Part shown: positions 1 to 7,400 of the stretch, piece after piece
Numbering within the stretch: the first letter of the stretch is position 1
Layout: the number at the start of each line of letters is the position of its first letter
Source of the DNA: a candidate division WWE3 bacterium CG_4_9_14_3_um_filter_43_9
GTDB lineage: Bacteria; Patescibacteriota; CPR3; GCA-002780085
NCBI GenBank assembly: GCA_002791435.1
Contig: PFXB01000047.1
Coordinates: 1-9,553, forward strand
Direction of reading: 5' to 3'
DNA: 9,553 nt
Notes under the pieces: generated by a model
The model's input: only the letters and a program-made list of their open reading frames with translations
What the model was told of the DNA's origin: nothing
Database searches by the model: none
Made by a program: the position numbers and the translations under genes

Positions 1-230
1 CTAATTGACCTTGAAAGAAAAAGCAGAGCTATGGTGGTTGCCAAAAAAAGGATGGAAAGAATGATTGTTCCGATAAAGATGGTTTTTTCAATTCCACGCC
101 GTGATCGCCAAACATCTCCTTGTCCTCCAAAGGTAACTGAAAGTCCGGTTCCTCGGGCCTGAAGAAGAATCAAGATAATAAGAAGAATAGCAATCACGAT
201 TTGTCCATAGACTGAAATTTGATAAATCAT
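1..230 (-). CDS. secG: SecG, preprotein translocase subunit (3' end off window)
   Basis: SecG is the small membrane subunit that assists SecYE and SecA during protein export. The visible 76 residues begin MIYQISVYGQIVIAILLIIL, giving a first membrane helix at about residues 8-24. A family-typical cytoplasmic loop follows (LLQARGTGLSVTFGGQGDVW, residues 22-41), then an RSRRGIEK basic stretch and a second helix at about 50-70. That is the complete SecG two-helix topology, so few residues should be missing; the frame is still open at base 1. The ATG at 230 has GGAG about 7-8 bases upstream. The gene lies 15 bp after the preceding membrane-protein gene on the same strand, so it is probably the last visible member of the uvrA-led operon. 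The identification rests on the LLQ-x-RG-x-G-x(5)-FGG loop and the topology. Confidence 0.88.
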   Translation of the reverse strand, partial: MIYQISVYGQIVIAILLIILILLQARGTGLSVTFGGQGDVWRSRRGIEKTIFIGTIILSILFLATTIALLFLSRSI

Positions 231-245
231 CTTTCTGCTCCACAA

Positions 246-647
246 TTAATCTGTAATCCAATATAACAAAGTGGTAATTATACCAATGATTACTGATCCA
301 ATCAAGGCGGTTCCCCAAAAAGGAATGTAGGCGGCTTGCAGGGTCAAAATAGGCATACTCAATCCGGCAAACTGAAAGCCAGAAATTTTGAGATCGGCCA
401 CAAAACGAGTAGTTAAATAAAACATAGCTGCATTGATGGCGGTGCTAAAAAGACCCAAGGTTAGAAATTCCACCGGCAAAGCCAAGAGTTTTATAATCGG
501 CTTGATAAAAAGATTAATAACAGCAAAAACAACCGCGATTAAAGCCAATGTTTGCACTCCGCCAGAATACGAAATTCCGGGAACGATATAAGCGGCAACA
601 CCCACCGCAATCATATTAATGAGAATAATTCTGATTAATTTTTTCAT
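246..647 (-). CDS. Four-helix membrane protein, phage holin superfamily IV (YvlD-like)
   Basis: This 133-residue protein is almost entirely hydrophobic and shows four membrane segments, at about residues 5-25, 32-60, 63-85 and 105-130. The core NLFIKPIIKLLALPVEFLTL (residues 45-64) is typical of the family named 'Mycobacterial 4 TMS phage holin, superfamily IV' (Pfam PF04020). Despite that name, chromosomal members such as YvlD in Firmicutes are not tied to prophages, and their role is unknown, possibly in the envelope. No lysis or phage gene is nearby, so a holin function is not supported here. The ATG at 647 is followed by a normal MKKLIR start. The gene is 20 bp downstream of uvrC and 15 bp upstream of secG, consistent with one transcript. 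Family assignment is good; function is open. Confidence 0.82.
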   Translation of the reverse strand: MKKLIRIILINMIAVGVAAYIVPGISYSGGVQTLALIAVVFAVINLFIKPIIKLLALPVEFLTLGLFSTAINAAMFYLTTRFVADLKISGFQFAGLSMPILTLQAAYIPFWGTALIGSVIIGIITTLLYWITD

Positions 648-667
648 CTCGTTTTAACGTAACATAC

Positions 668-2005
668 TCACTTTACCTTGTCAAAAAAGTCTCTCAAGCG
701 TAATTTTTTATGATAGCTGATGGCAAATCGGTGAGATTCGTCGCGCAGACGTAGAAGTAAATTTAAGGCTTTGGAATCGGCCGGAAGTTTTACAGTTACG
801 AATGAATGATGGTAGTCTTTCAGAATTAACCGTTCTTCTCTTTTGGCTAATCCAACCAAAGGAATGTCTGTTTTGGCCCCTTTGAGCGCTTTCAAACTTG
901 CCGCAACTTGGGATTTTCCTCCATCCACCAAAATAAGCTGGGGAAAATCCCACTCGGTATGTTTCAGACGCCGGGTAATGACTTCATACATCATCGCCGG
1001 GTCATCGGGCTTGTCTTTTTTTAGTCTGATCCGAAAATGTCTGTAGGCATTTTTTTCCGTCTCTCCGTCCACAAAGACCACCATGGAACCGGTAGCCAGC
1101 CTTCCGCCTAAGTTGGAAATATCAAAAGCTTCGATTTTTTTTACCTCGTCAAGCTTCGGGAAATAAGGTTTTAAAATTTCTCGGAGTTCGCCCGACTCTT
1201 TTAAATGCTGATCTAAAACCAATTCAGGAAATTTTAGGTATTCTTCCGGCAAATGGTAAGCGGAAGTCAAAAATTTAATTTGATTGATCTGATCCCGCAA
1301 CATAGCCGCGGTCTCATATTGTTTCTCTTTGGATTTGGCCTGCATATCGCGCTCAAGCTCGCGCAACAACTTGGTTTTCTTGCCGGAAAGCAATAATTTT
1401 AAATGATTTATCATGGTACGGTATTCATTTTTGGAGACAAAATTGCCGCAGGGACCCAGACATAAACCAATTCCGTAATAAAAACAGGGTTTTGACGGTA
1501 TTTTTCTGGCGCTACAATAAGGAAAAATCCGCCGTAGCCTCTTTAAAGTACGTTTCACCGTTTTGGCGGACGGATACGGGCCAAAATAATAGGCTGTCTT
1601 TTCTTTTTGCTTCCTTTGCACCGGGTTTTTGGGAAGGCGATCGACCGCAACATGAGAATAATCTTCTTTGGTAATCTTGATGTAGAGAAAAGATTTGTCA
1701 TCCTTGCTTTGTGAATTATAGAAAGGTTGGTATTTTTTAATCAAATTGGCTTCTAAAAGCAAGGCTTCAACTTCTGACTCGACCACAAAATAGGTAATTT
1801 TTTTAATTTCGGAGAGAAATTTAGGCAAAAGAGGTCCCAGATGAGAACGATCGGTAAAATAGGAAGAAACTCGCGGTCTGAGCTTTAAGGCCTTGCCAAC
1901 ATACAAAATCTTGCCCACATGATCTTGGAAAAGATAAACTCCAATTTTGGTGGGTAGATTTTTGATTTGAGATGGTAAGCTAGGATTTTTTTGACTTTTC
2001 AACAT
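668..2005 (-). CDS. uvrC: Short UvrC, GIY-YIG excinuclease subunit C lacking the HhH tail
   Basis: UvrC makes both incisions around a lesion in UvrABC nucleotide excision repair. Numbering is from an in-frame TTG at 2011; the ATG at 2005 (residue 3) is the better start. The N-terminal GIY-YIG nuclease has GVY at 24-26, YVGKA at 37-41 and Glu88 in LLLEANLIKKYQP. Four cysteines (166, 176, 184, 188) match the cluster reported to bind 4Fe-4S in E. coli UvrC. A UVR (UvrB-binding) helix pair spans about 213-247. The RNase H-like 5' nuclease keeps Asp297 (FDISN), Asp363 (VDGGK) and His427 (RDESHRFA). The protein stops about 20 residues after His427, so the tandem helix-hairpin-helix DNA-binding domain of the usual ~600-residue UvrC is absent. 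The stop is a normal TGA, with no sign of a frameshift. The start overlaps the end of the upstream transglutaminase gene by about 26 bp, suggesting translational coupling. Confidence 0.95.
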   Translation of the reverse strand: MLKSQKNPSLPSQIKNLPTKIGVYLFQDHVGKILYVGKALKLRPRVSSYFTDRSHLGPLLPKFLSEIKKITYFVVESEVEALLLEANLIKKYQPFYNSQSKDDKSFLYIKITKEDYSHVAVDRLPKNPVQRKQKEKTAYYFGPYPSAKTVKRTLKRLRRIFPYCSARKIPSKPCFYYGIGLCLGPCGNFVSKNEYRTMINHLKLLLSGKKTKLLRELERDMQAKSKEKQYETAAMLRDQINQIKFLTSAYHLPEEYLKFPELVLDQHLKESGELREILKPYFPKLDEVKKIEAFDISNLGGRLATGSMVVFVDGETEKNAYRHFRIRLKKDKPDDPAMMYEVITRRLKHTEWDFPQLILVDGGKSQVAASLKALKGAKTDIPLVGLAKREERLILKDYHHSFVTVKLPADSKALNLLLRLRDESHRFAISYHKKLRLRDFFDKVK

Positions 2006-3920
2006 ATTCAATCATTTGAAGAATTAACCAAAAGAGTAGGAATCCACCGCCGAAAATCACCAGGGGCAAAATGAAATTTTTCCAAAAGGGGACAAAGTTG
2101 CAAGTCTGAACCTCTTTTTGCTCGCCGGATTGTGCTGAATGATCAGAGTACTGCAAAGTAACCGACAAATTTCCCCCCGACTCTTTCCAAATGCCGCGGG
2201 CTTTTAATTTTAGAGGTATTTCTAAGCTGGAAAAAGGCGGAAAAATATTTACTTGCCGATTTTCCCCTTGTGATTGCAAATTTTCGCCTTCAAATGTAAT
2301 CTTAAGGTTATATAGAACCTGCGGGCCAGGATTAAAAAGTGCAAGTTGGCCTTCGTTCCAAAAAAGAGTAACTAACCCGTTTTGAAAGCTTAGATTTGTC
2401 TCAAGTTTGGTTTTCGAAAGAGAAGTTTCCTCGCCCAGTTCGACTTCCACGTCAGCGGATTCCAGATCATCGGCTTTGTAAGAACCGGCCGGATAAGGCG
2501 ATTCGGAGCCAAGACCTTTGGTAACAAAAGTTAAATGCTTGGTATCAAATTGGGAAAAAAGTTCGATGGTCGAAGGCGGGGCGCTCCAGGTCGGATCAAC
2601 CTGAACCCAGCCCAGAAACGGAACATAAAATTCGACCCAGGTGTGCAAGGAACCAAAAAAGCCGATGTTAAAGTCTTCAGTTGGCGCATAGGCGACACCA
2701 TCAATTTCGCGCGCCGGAATTCCAGCGGCACGCAAAAGGGCAATCGTCAGGTCAGAAAATTCCATACACACGGCTTCGTTAGGATTTAAAAGTGCATTTG
2801 CGGCGCCAAAACGGTCTTGAGAGCGTGTTTCCGGCTCAGTGGCGTATTTTAAGAACCCGGTCACAAAATTAAAAATGGAGCGGGCGTTTTCGGCCACGGT
2901 TTTTGACTCGTCGGTTAATTGTCCGGCTTTTTCCAGAATGTGATTGTCATAAACTTCCCAAAATTTTTGAGGTTTTAGATAAACTTCCAGCTTCCCGGGA
3001 AGGTCATTTTTAAATCCGGAATTTTCAAAATCATATTTTTGCGGAAAGACTTTTAATTGACCGGAAAGGATAATCTCTAATTTTTGAGACGGCGCCAGTT
3101 TATAGCGAGCCAAATAATTTTGATCACCATCGACCGTCACGGAAATTGGCTTGGGATCCAGAGATTCCAAATAGACCATTTGATTGATTTTGTCTGCAGG
3201 CAGGGCGATCTCCGAATAAACTTCCTCCTCCGTCTCATTTTGGAGATGATATTTAAGTTTGAATCTGTAAAGCTGTACCCCCCCAAAAGAGGCGTTTGCC
3301 GATTTGTTACTCAACTCGGCTGAGTTTTCATAGCGATATTCGTAAGTAGCCGGATCTTGGCTCTTTTGGCTTGGTTGAGGGGAAATATAGTTTTCTTCAC
3401 CCAAAGATTTAGGAACTTTTAGTATCACCAGGCTGTCTTTTTGTTCGCTGCTATGATAAGGAAGAGTGACTTCCCAGATCTGCCCGTTCTTTTGCGCAAT
3501 TTCGGCTGTCTCATACGTAAGCTTCCAGGAAAAGGTTTGATTAGATTTTAAAGGATAATCTTCCAGATCAGGCTTCAGCAGGATTTTCGAATCTTGCCTC
3601 TCAACCGTCACGGGAATGGCCTTGCTGGACGTTTCAGCCTTGACATTTTCAACTGCAGTTAAATCTAAAGTCAAAACATATTCCGGAATAACGATCCCGG
3701 CAGTCAAATTTTTAAAAGTCAATTGTTGTTCAATCAGAGTATTTCCGTTGTCTTGAACAGTATAGGTGGTGGTTCCCTGCGAGGTAAAGTCGGCTGCTAA
3801 TGCGTCTGACTTTACAAGAAGAAAAAAGCAGAAGACAGAAAACAGCCAAAAAAGCAATTTTAGGACTGCACCTCCGAGGTGCAAAACGACAAATCCTTTC
3901 AAATCAATGTTTTGGAGCAA
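1980..3920 (-). CDS. Membrane-anchored extracytoplasmic transglutaminase-like protein
   Basis: The 646-residue frame starts at a TTG at 3920; other in-frame TTG starts lie at 3902, 3884 and 3857, and no ATG is available. Residues 22-41 form a hydrophobic signal segment ending in SDALA-ADF, a good signal-peptidase site. A large beta-rich region (about 45-330) follows. The transglutaminase/protease core at about 340-450 carries Cys385 (NEAVCMEFSD), His426 (SLHTWVEF) and Asp442 (VDPTW), the complete Cys-His-Asp triad, so the domain is probably active. A second beta-rich, Ig-like region precedes one C-terminal helix (about 615-636) and a lysine-rich tail, so the enzyme should sit outside the membrane with a cytoplasmic tail. 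Members of this superfamily act as peptidases or protein crosslinkers; the substrate here is unknown. It starts about 5 bp after uvrA and overlaps uvrC. A palindrome lies inside its first codons. Confidence 0.85.
   Translation of the reverse strand: MLQNIDLKGFVVLHLGGAVLKLLFWLFSVFCFFLLVKSDALAADFTSQGTTTYTVQDNGNTLIEQQLTFKNLTAGIVIPEYVLTLDLTAVENVKAETSSKAIPVTVERQDSKILLKPDLEDYPLKSNQTFSWKLTYETAEIAQKNGQIWEVTLPYHSSEQKDSLVILKVPKSLGEENYISPQPSQKSQDPATYEYRYENSAELSNKSANASFGGVQLYRFKLKYHLQNETEEEVYSEIALPADKINQMVYLESLDPKPISVTVDGDQNYLARYKLAPSQKLEIILSGQLKVFPQKYDFENSGFKNDLPGKLEVYLKPQKFWEVYDNHILEKAGQLTDESKTVAENARSIFNFVTGFLKYATEPETRSQDRFGAANALLNPNEAVCMEFSDLTIALLRAAGIPAREIDGVAYAPTEDFNIGFFGSLHTWVEFYVPFLGWVQVDPTWSAPPSTIELFSQFDTKHLTFVTKGLGSESPYPAGSYKADDLESADVEVELGEETSLSKTKLETNLSFQNGLVTLFWNEGQLALFNPGPQVLYNLKITFEGENLQSQGENRQVNIFPPFSSLEIPLKLKARGIWKESGGNLSVTLQYSDHSAQSGEQKEVQTCNFVPFWKNFILPLVIFGGGFLLFWLILQMIEYVEKSKKS
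3867..3883. repeat. Palindrome TGCACCTC-C-GAGGTGCA (copy 1)
   Basis: This is a perfect inverted repeat with 8-base arms and a 1-base centre. It lies inside the 5' end of the transglutaminase frame, where it encodes the Leu-His-Leu-Gly-Gly stretch. On the sense (minus) strand it contains GGAGGTG, which ends 11 bases before an in-frame TTG (3857) that starts directly at the signal-peptide core. Confidence 0.85.
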
Positions 3921-3925
3921 ATGTC

Positions 3926-6856
3926 TCAGTTTACACCTCCGAGGTGCAATTTTTGCAAGTAATGTCCGGTATAAGAAGTCGGGTGGCGTGAAATTTCCAG
4001 AGGCGTTCCAAAGGTTACCACCCTTCCACCATCATCTCCCCCGCCAGGACCTAAGTCAAGAATATAGTCCGCATTTTTCAAAACTTCCAGGTTGTGTTCA
4101 ATGATGATGACGGTGTTGCCTTTGGAAACCAGCCTGCGTAAAACTTGGATTAATTTTTCGACATCGTAAAAATGAAGACCGGTTGTTGGTTCATCCAGAA
4201 GGTAAAGAGTTCTGCCCGTACCCTGTTTTGAAAGCTCTGTCGATAATTTAACCCTTTGTGCTTCCCCGCCGGAAAGGGTTGGAGCAGGTTGGCCCAAGCG
4301 GATATAGCCCAGTCCAACTTCATCCAAAACCTGTAATTTTTTACGTATCTGAGGAATATTTTCAAAAAAATGCAAGGCGTCCTCAACTGTCAAATCCAAA
4401 ACTTCTGCAATGTTTTTCTCCTTGAAGTTGATTTCTAAAGTTTCGTTATTATAGCGTTTTCCGTGACAAACTTCGCATTCCACATACACATCCGGTAAAA
4501 ACTGCATTTCAATTTTAACAAAACCGTCTCCCTGGCAAGCCTCACACCGCCCTCCCTTAACATTGAAGGAAAACCTACCCGGCAGATATCCTCTCATCTG
4601 TGCTTCTAAAGTTTTGGCATATAAATCGCGGATATAACTGAAAACTCCGGTATAAGTGGCCGGGTTGCTGCGGGGTGTTCTACCGATAGGCGATTGATCG
4701 ACATTGACAACCTTATCCAGATATTCCAAGCCGCAAATCTCTTGGTATGCGCCGGGTTTGATCAGGCTTTGGCCGAAATGCTGTTTGAGAGCGTAATAGA
4801 GTGTATCATTGATCAAAGTTGATTTCCCCGAACCAGAGACGCCTGAAACCGCGATCAGTTTATTTAAGGGAAATTCAACTTCTATCTGTTTTAAGTTGTG
4901 CTGACTGCAGCCGTAAAGACCGAGTTTTTCCATTGTTTTGGAACCGGTAGGCCTGGCCGGGATTTCTATGCGGCGCTGGCCGGAAAGATATTGTCCGGTC
5001 AAAGATTCCCGGCTTTTTTTAATCTCCGACGGCGTACCTGCAAAAACCACCTGCCCTCCCTTTTCACCGGCGCCCGGACCAAAATCAACAATCCAATCCG
5101 CATTTTCCATCATTTCGGCATCATGCTCGACCACGATGACGGTATTGCCTAAATCACGCAGTTCTTTTAAGGTTTTGATGAGTTTGGCATTGTCACGAGG
5201 ATGAAGTCCTATGGTCGGCTCGTCCAAAACATACAAGACTCCGGCCAATCCTGATCCGATTTGTGAAGCCAACCTGATTCTCTGCGCCTCCCCTCCGGCC
5301 AGAGAGTTGGCAGCGCGGTCAATGGTAAGATAATCCAGCCCCACATCAATTAAAAAATTAATCCTCGCTTGAAGCTCTTTGACGATCGGTTCGGCAATCT
5401 GCTGCTCTCTTTCATTGAAAATCAGAGTCAAACGGCTAACCCACTTTTTAAAATCCGTAATCGCCTGCCTGCAAACGTCGATTATTGATTGTCCTTCAAT
5501 GGTCACTGACAAGGATTCGGGTTTGAGCCTTTTGCCATGGCAAACTATGCAAGGCTCGATCCGCATAAAACGTTCGATTTCGTGACGGATGAAATCCGAA
5601 TCTGTTTCCTTGTAGCGGCGTTCTAAATTATTGACTACTCCTTCAAACTTAGTATCAAAACTGGTGCGCCTGCCATAGCGATTTTCGCCGCTAACTTCGA
5701 ATAATTCGTTTCCGGTGCCGTATAAAACAATGTTGAGCGCTTGCTGTGAAAGAGTTTTGATGGGAGTAGCAAGCGAAAAATGATGCGCGCGTGCTACCAC
5801 CTCGATCATGCGCGCCGACCAGGAATCGTGCGCAAAAAGCCTGCTCCATGGCAAAACTCCGCCTTCGGCAATCGACAGGTTGGGACTCAAAATCAGATCC
5901 GGATCAATTTTAAGCGTGGTTCCCAAACCGGTACAAGCCGGGCAAGCTCCGTGCGGAGAGTTAAAGGAAAAATTGCGCGGCTCCAAGAAAGGCAGGGAAA
6001 GGTTACAGACAGGACAGGCAAAACGCTCGGAAAATAAATGATCTTCCGTGATTTTGGGGTTTTCGGGAAAGTCAAAGCTTTTGTCTGAAACTGCGGCGAC
6101 AATCACATTCCCCTCCCCGAGTTTAAGCGCGGTTTCCAAGGATCCGGAAAGGCGGCGACTGGCGTCGGGATCGGTTTTCGGCATCAGAACAACACGGTCA
6201 ATGATGACATCGATGGTGTGCTTGTTGGTTTTAATAAGCACCAGATCTTCATCCAGGGTATGAATTTCCCCGTCGATACGGACTTTGCTGTAACCCTTTT
6301 TTTTAAGATTTTCAAAAAGTTTACTGTATTCCCCTTTGCGATCTTTAATGAGGGGTGCCAAGATAATAATTCTTAAACCTTTTGTCTTTACGAGTTTGTC
6401 TTTGGATTTAGTAATCAATCCTAAAACCATATCTACAATTTGCGGCAAGGTTTGCTGTGAAATTTCGCGCCCGCAGGAAGGACAATGCGGATGCCCGACT
6501 CTGGCGAATAAAAGTCTTAAATAATCATAGATTTCGGTGATCGTACCTACGGTTGAACGCGGATTATGTGAGGTAGATTTTTGGTCAATAGAAATAGCCG
6601 GTGAAAGGCCTTCGATGGATTCTACGTCAGGCTTGTCCATAACGCCCAAAAATTGGCGAGCATAAGAAGAAAGGCTTTCGACATACCTTCGCTGGCCTTC
6701 GGCATAAATGGTGTCAAAAGCCATGGACGATTTGCCGGAACCTGAAACACCGGTTAAAACTACCAGTTTATTGCGCGGAATAGAAAGCGTAACATTTTTG
6801 AGATTATGGACTTTGGCGCCCTTGACAACAATGTATTGCGGCTCGTTGGTATTCAT
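3926..6856 (-). CDS. uvrA: UvrA, excinuclease ABC subunit A (damage-recognition ATPase)
   Basis: UvrA dimers scan DNA for lesions and load UvrB. The 976-residue protein is full length (E. coli UvrA is 940). The first ABC module has Walker A GVSGSGKSS at 36-44, signature LAGGEAQR around 519-526 and Walker B LYVLDEPT at 541-548. The second has Walker A GVSGSGKST at 672-680, signature LSGGEAQR at 861-868 and LYLLDEPT at 884-891. Zinc-site pairs are CPVC/CPAC (281-308) and CEAC/CEVC (771-797), with further CPSC (125-128) and CIVC (436-439). The first signature has Ala where LSGGE is usual. The ATG at 6856 gives the family-typical N-terminus; no Shine-Dalgarno sequence is visible. The last residues (LHLGGVN) lie past the usual SYTGxYL end and are encoded by a palindromic repeat, so the tail seems to be repeat-derived. 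uvrA is probably the first gene of the operon; no uvrB is in the window. Confidence 0.98.
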   Translation of the reverse strand: MNTNEPQYIVVKGAKVHNLKNVTLSIPRNKLVVLTGVSGSGKSSMAFDTIYAEGQRRYVESLSSYARQFLGVMDKPDVESIEGLSPAISIDQKSTSHNPRSTVGTITEIYDYLRLLFARVGHPHCPSCGREISQQTLPQIVDMVLGLITKSKDKLVKTKGLRIIILAPLIKDRKGEYSKLFENLKKKGYSKVRIDGEIHTLDEDLVLIKTNKHTIDVIIDRVVLMPKTDPDASRRLSGSLETALKLGEGNVIVAAVSDKSFDFPENPKITEDHLFSERFACPVCNLSLPFLEPRNFSFNSPHGACPACTGLGTTLKIDPDLILSPNLSIAEGGVLPWSRLFAHDSWSARMIEVVARAHHFSLATPIKTLSQQALNIVLYGTGNELFEVSGENRYGRRTSFDTKFEGVVNNLERRYKETDSDFIRHEIERFMRIEPCIVCHGKRLKPESLSVTIEGQSIIDVCRQAITDFKKWVSRLTLIFNEREQQIAEPIVKELQARINFLIDVGLDYLTIDRAANSLAGGEAQRIRLASQIGSGLAGVLYVLDEPTIGLHPRDNAKLIKTLKELRDLGNTVIVVEHDAEMMENADWIVDFGPGAGEKGGQVVFAGTPSEIKKSRESLTGQYLSGQRRIEIPARPTGSKTMEKLGLYGCSQHNLKQIEVEFPLNKLIAVSGVSGSGKSTLINDTLYYALKQHFGQSLIKPGAYQEICGLEYLDKVVNVDQSPIGRTPRSNPATYTGVFSYIRDLYAKTLEAQMRGYLPGRFSFNVKGGRCEACQGDGFVKIEMQFLPDVYVECEVCHGKRYNNETLEINFKEKNIAEVLDLTVEDALHFFENIPQIRKKLQVLDEVGLGYIRLGQPAPTLSGGEAQRVKLSTELSKQGTGRTLYLLDEPTTGLHFYDVEKLIQVLRRLVSKGNTVIIIEHNLEVLKNADYILDLGPGGGDDGGRVVTFGTPLEISRHPTSYTGHYLQKLHLGGVN
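3932..3948. repeat. Palindrome TACACCTC-C-GAGGTGCA (copy 2)
   Basis: This copy matches copy 1 at 16 of 17 bases. The single difference becomes a G-U pair in minus-strand RNA. It lies within the last codons of uvrA, in the same reading phase as copy 1 in the next gene, so it also encodes Leu-His-Leu-Gly-Gly. GGAGGTG on the sense strand ends 13 bases before the TTG at 3920. Confidence 0.85.
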
Positions 6857-6895
6857 AAAATATCGAAAAAGGTGTTAAACTTAAATGAAGCCATA

Positions 6896-6914
6896 AAAAT
6901 ATGTAAATAGTTAT
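6896..6914. repeat. 19-bp direct repeat, copy 1
   Basis: The sequence AAAATATGTAAATAGTTAT recurs at 7343-7361 with one difference. This copy overlaps the proposed -10 box upstream of uvrA. Confidence 0.6.
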
Positions 6915-6927
6915 ATTTAGCGAGCAA
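6900..6927 (-). promoter_or_regulatory. Possible uvrA operon promoter
   Basis: On the minus strand TTGCTC (6927-6922) and TACATA (6905-6900) are separated by 16 bases, about 44 bases before the uvrA ATG. Both boxes depart from consensus and the region is AT-rich, so this is only a candidate. Confidence 0.28.
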
Positions 6928-6948
6928 AGACCACTTACTTTACTCGTG

Positions 6949-6968
6949 CCTGCCTGACGGTAGGCAGG
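6949..6968. repeat. Short hairpin CCTGCCT-GACGGT-AGGCAGG
   Basis: Perfect 7-base arms enclose a 6-base loop. GC-rich mini-palindromes of the CCTGCC/GGCAGG kind are, from my general knowledge, common between genes in Patescibacteria genomes. No T-run follows on either strand, so it is not an obvious terminator. Confidence 0.7.
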
Positions 6969-7039
6969 GATGAAGCTTTCAAATTCTCGCGAAGCGAAAT
7001 ATATAGCAACCGCAAAACAAAATGACAGTTTCGTTGCAA

Positions 7040-7054
7040 ACACCTTCGAGGTGT
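7040..7054. repeat. Palindrome ACACCT-TCG-AGGTGT (copy 3)
   Basis: This is a variant of the TGCACCTC palindrome family with 6-base arms. It and the copy at 7072-7084 are reverse complements of each other, so the two can also pair together as one larger cruciform about 45 bp long. Confidence 0.7.
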
Positions 7055-7071
7055 AGCCGCAGGCGCAACAC

Positions 7072-7084
7072 CACCTCGAAGGTG
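7072..7084. repeat. Palindrome CACCT-CGA-AGGTG (copy 4)
   Basis: A 5-base-arm variant of the same family. It is the inverted partner of the copy at 7040-7054 and is separated from it by a GC-rich 17-base spacer. Confidence 0.65.
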
Positions 7085-7183
7085 TAAATACGCTTGTTTG
7101 TCAAACCCGACACTTTGTTTTTAATCGGCTATATAGTACCACCGCGTAAAGCCTGTGGGAATCTACATGCAAAAAAATCCTAT

Positions 7184-7297
7184 GTCATTCTGAATAAAGC
7201 GTAGCGACGTGAAGAATCTAGCCCGCCTGCTTATCAAGGCAGGTGGAGCGCATCTTCAATGCTAGATCCTTCTCCCGCTAAGCGGGATCTGGATGAC
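7184..7297. repeat. REP-like imperfect inverted repeat GTCAT...ATGAC
   Basis: The outer ends are GTCATTCTG and CTGGATGAC. Inside, GAAGAATCTAGC (7211-7222) pairs with GCTAGATCCTTC (7261-7272). Two GC-rich sub-hairpins sit within it, CCTGC/GCAGG at 7226-7243 and CCCGCT/AGCGGG at 7274-7286. The layout resembles widespread bacterial intergenic repeats of the form GTCATTCTGA...GAAGAATCT and their complements. It encodes no protein. Confidence 0.7.
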
Positions 7298-7312
7298 TTG
7301 AGTTGTTCATTT

Positions 7313-7329
7313 TGCACCTTGAAGGTGCA
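7313..7329. repeat. Palindrome TGCACCTT-G-AAGGTGCA (copy 5)
   Basis: A perfect 8-base-arm palindrome, the same family as copy 1 with one compensated base pair changed on each side. The compensated change suggests that pairing, not only the base sequence, is kept. It precedes the decayed HEPN-MNT remnant just as the copy at 8046 precedes the live one. Confidence 0.85.
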
Positions 7330-7342
7330 CGTCGCCTGGTTC

Positions 7343-7361
7343 AAAATATGTAAACAGTTAT
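7343..7361. repeat. 19-bp direct repeat, copy 2
   Basis: AAAATATGTAAACAGTTAT matches 6896-6914 at 18 of 19 positions. It directly abuts the 40-bp repeat that starts at 7361. Confidence 0.6.
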
Positions 7362-7400
7362 TATATGGGAAAAAGGAAGATTTGTGAAGAGTATATATGA
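7361..7400. repeat. ~40-bp upstream repeat of HEPN-MNT locus, decayed copy
   Basis: This stretch runs from TTATATGGGAAAAAGGAAGA to GAGTATATATGA and aligns with 8070-8108 over its whole length, with a few substitutions and single-base gaps. It lies between a TGCACC palindrome and the MNT remnant, in the same order as at the intact locus. Confidence 0.75.

Noticed and set aside
88..318. 76-codon minus-strand open frame with a Tyr/Arg-rich product
   Set aside because: It overlaps the SecG and holin-family genes in another frame and its composition is not protein-like. SecG is the real gene here.
246..647. Prophage or lysis module suggested by the 'phage holin' family name
   Set aside because: The family is mostly chromosomal, the gene sits between uvrC and secG, and no endolysin or structural phage gene is nearby.
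6804..7043. Minus-strand open frame spanning the uvrA start
   Set aside because: It overlaps the conserved UvrA N-terminus and includes the CCTGCCT hairpin; its product resembles nothing.
7184..7297. Insertion sequence or MITE with target duplication
   Set aside because: The ends are imperfectly inverted and I saw no flanking direct duplication or transposase remnant, so REP-like repeat is the safer call.
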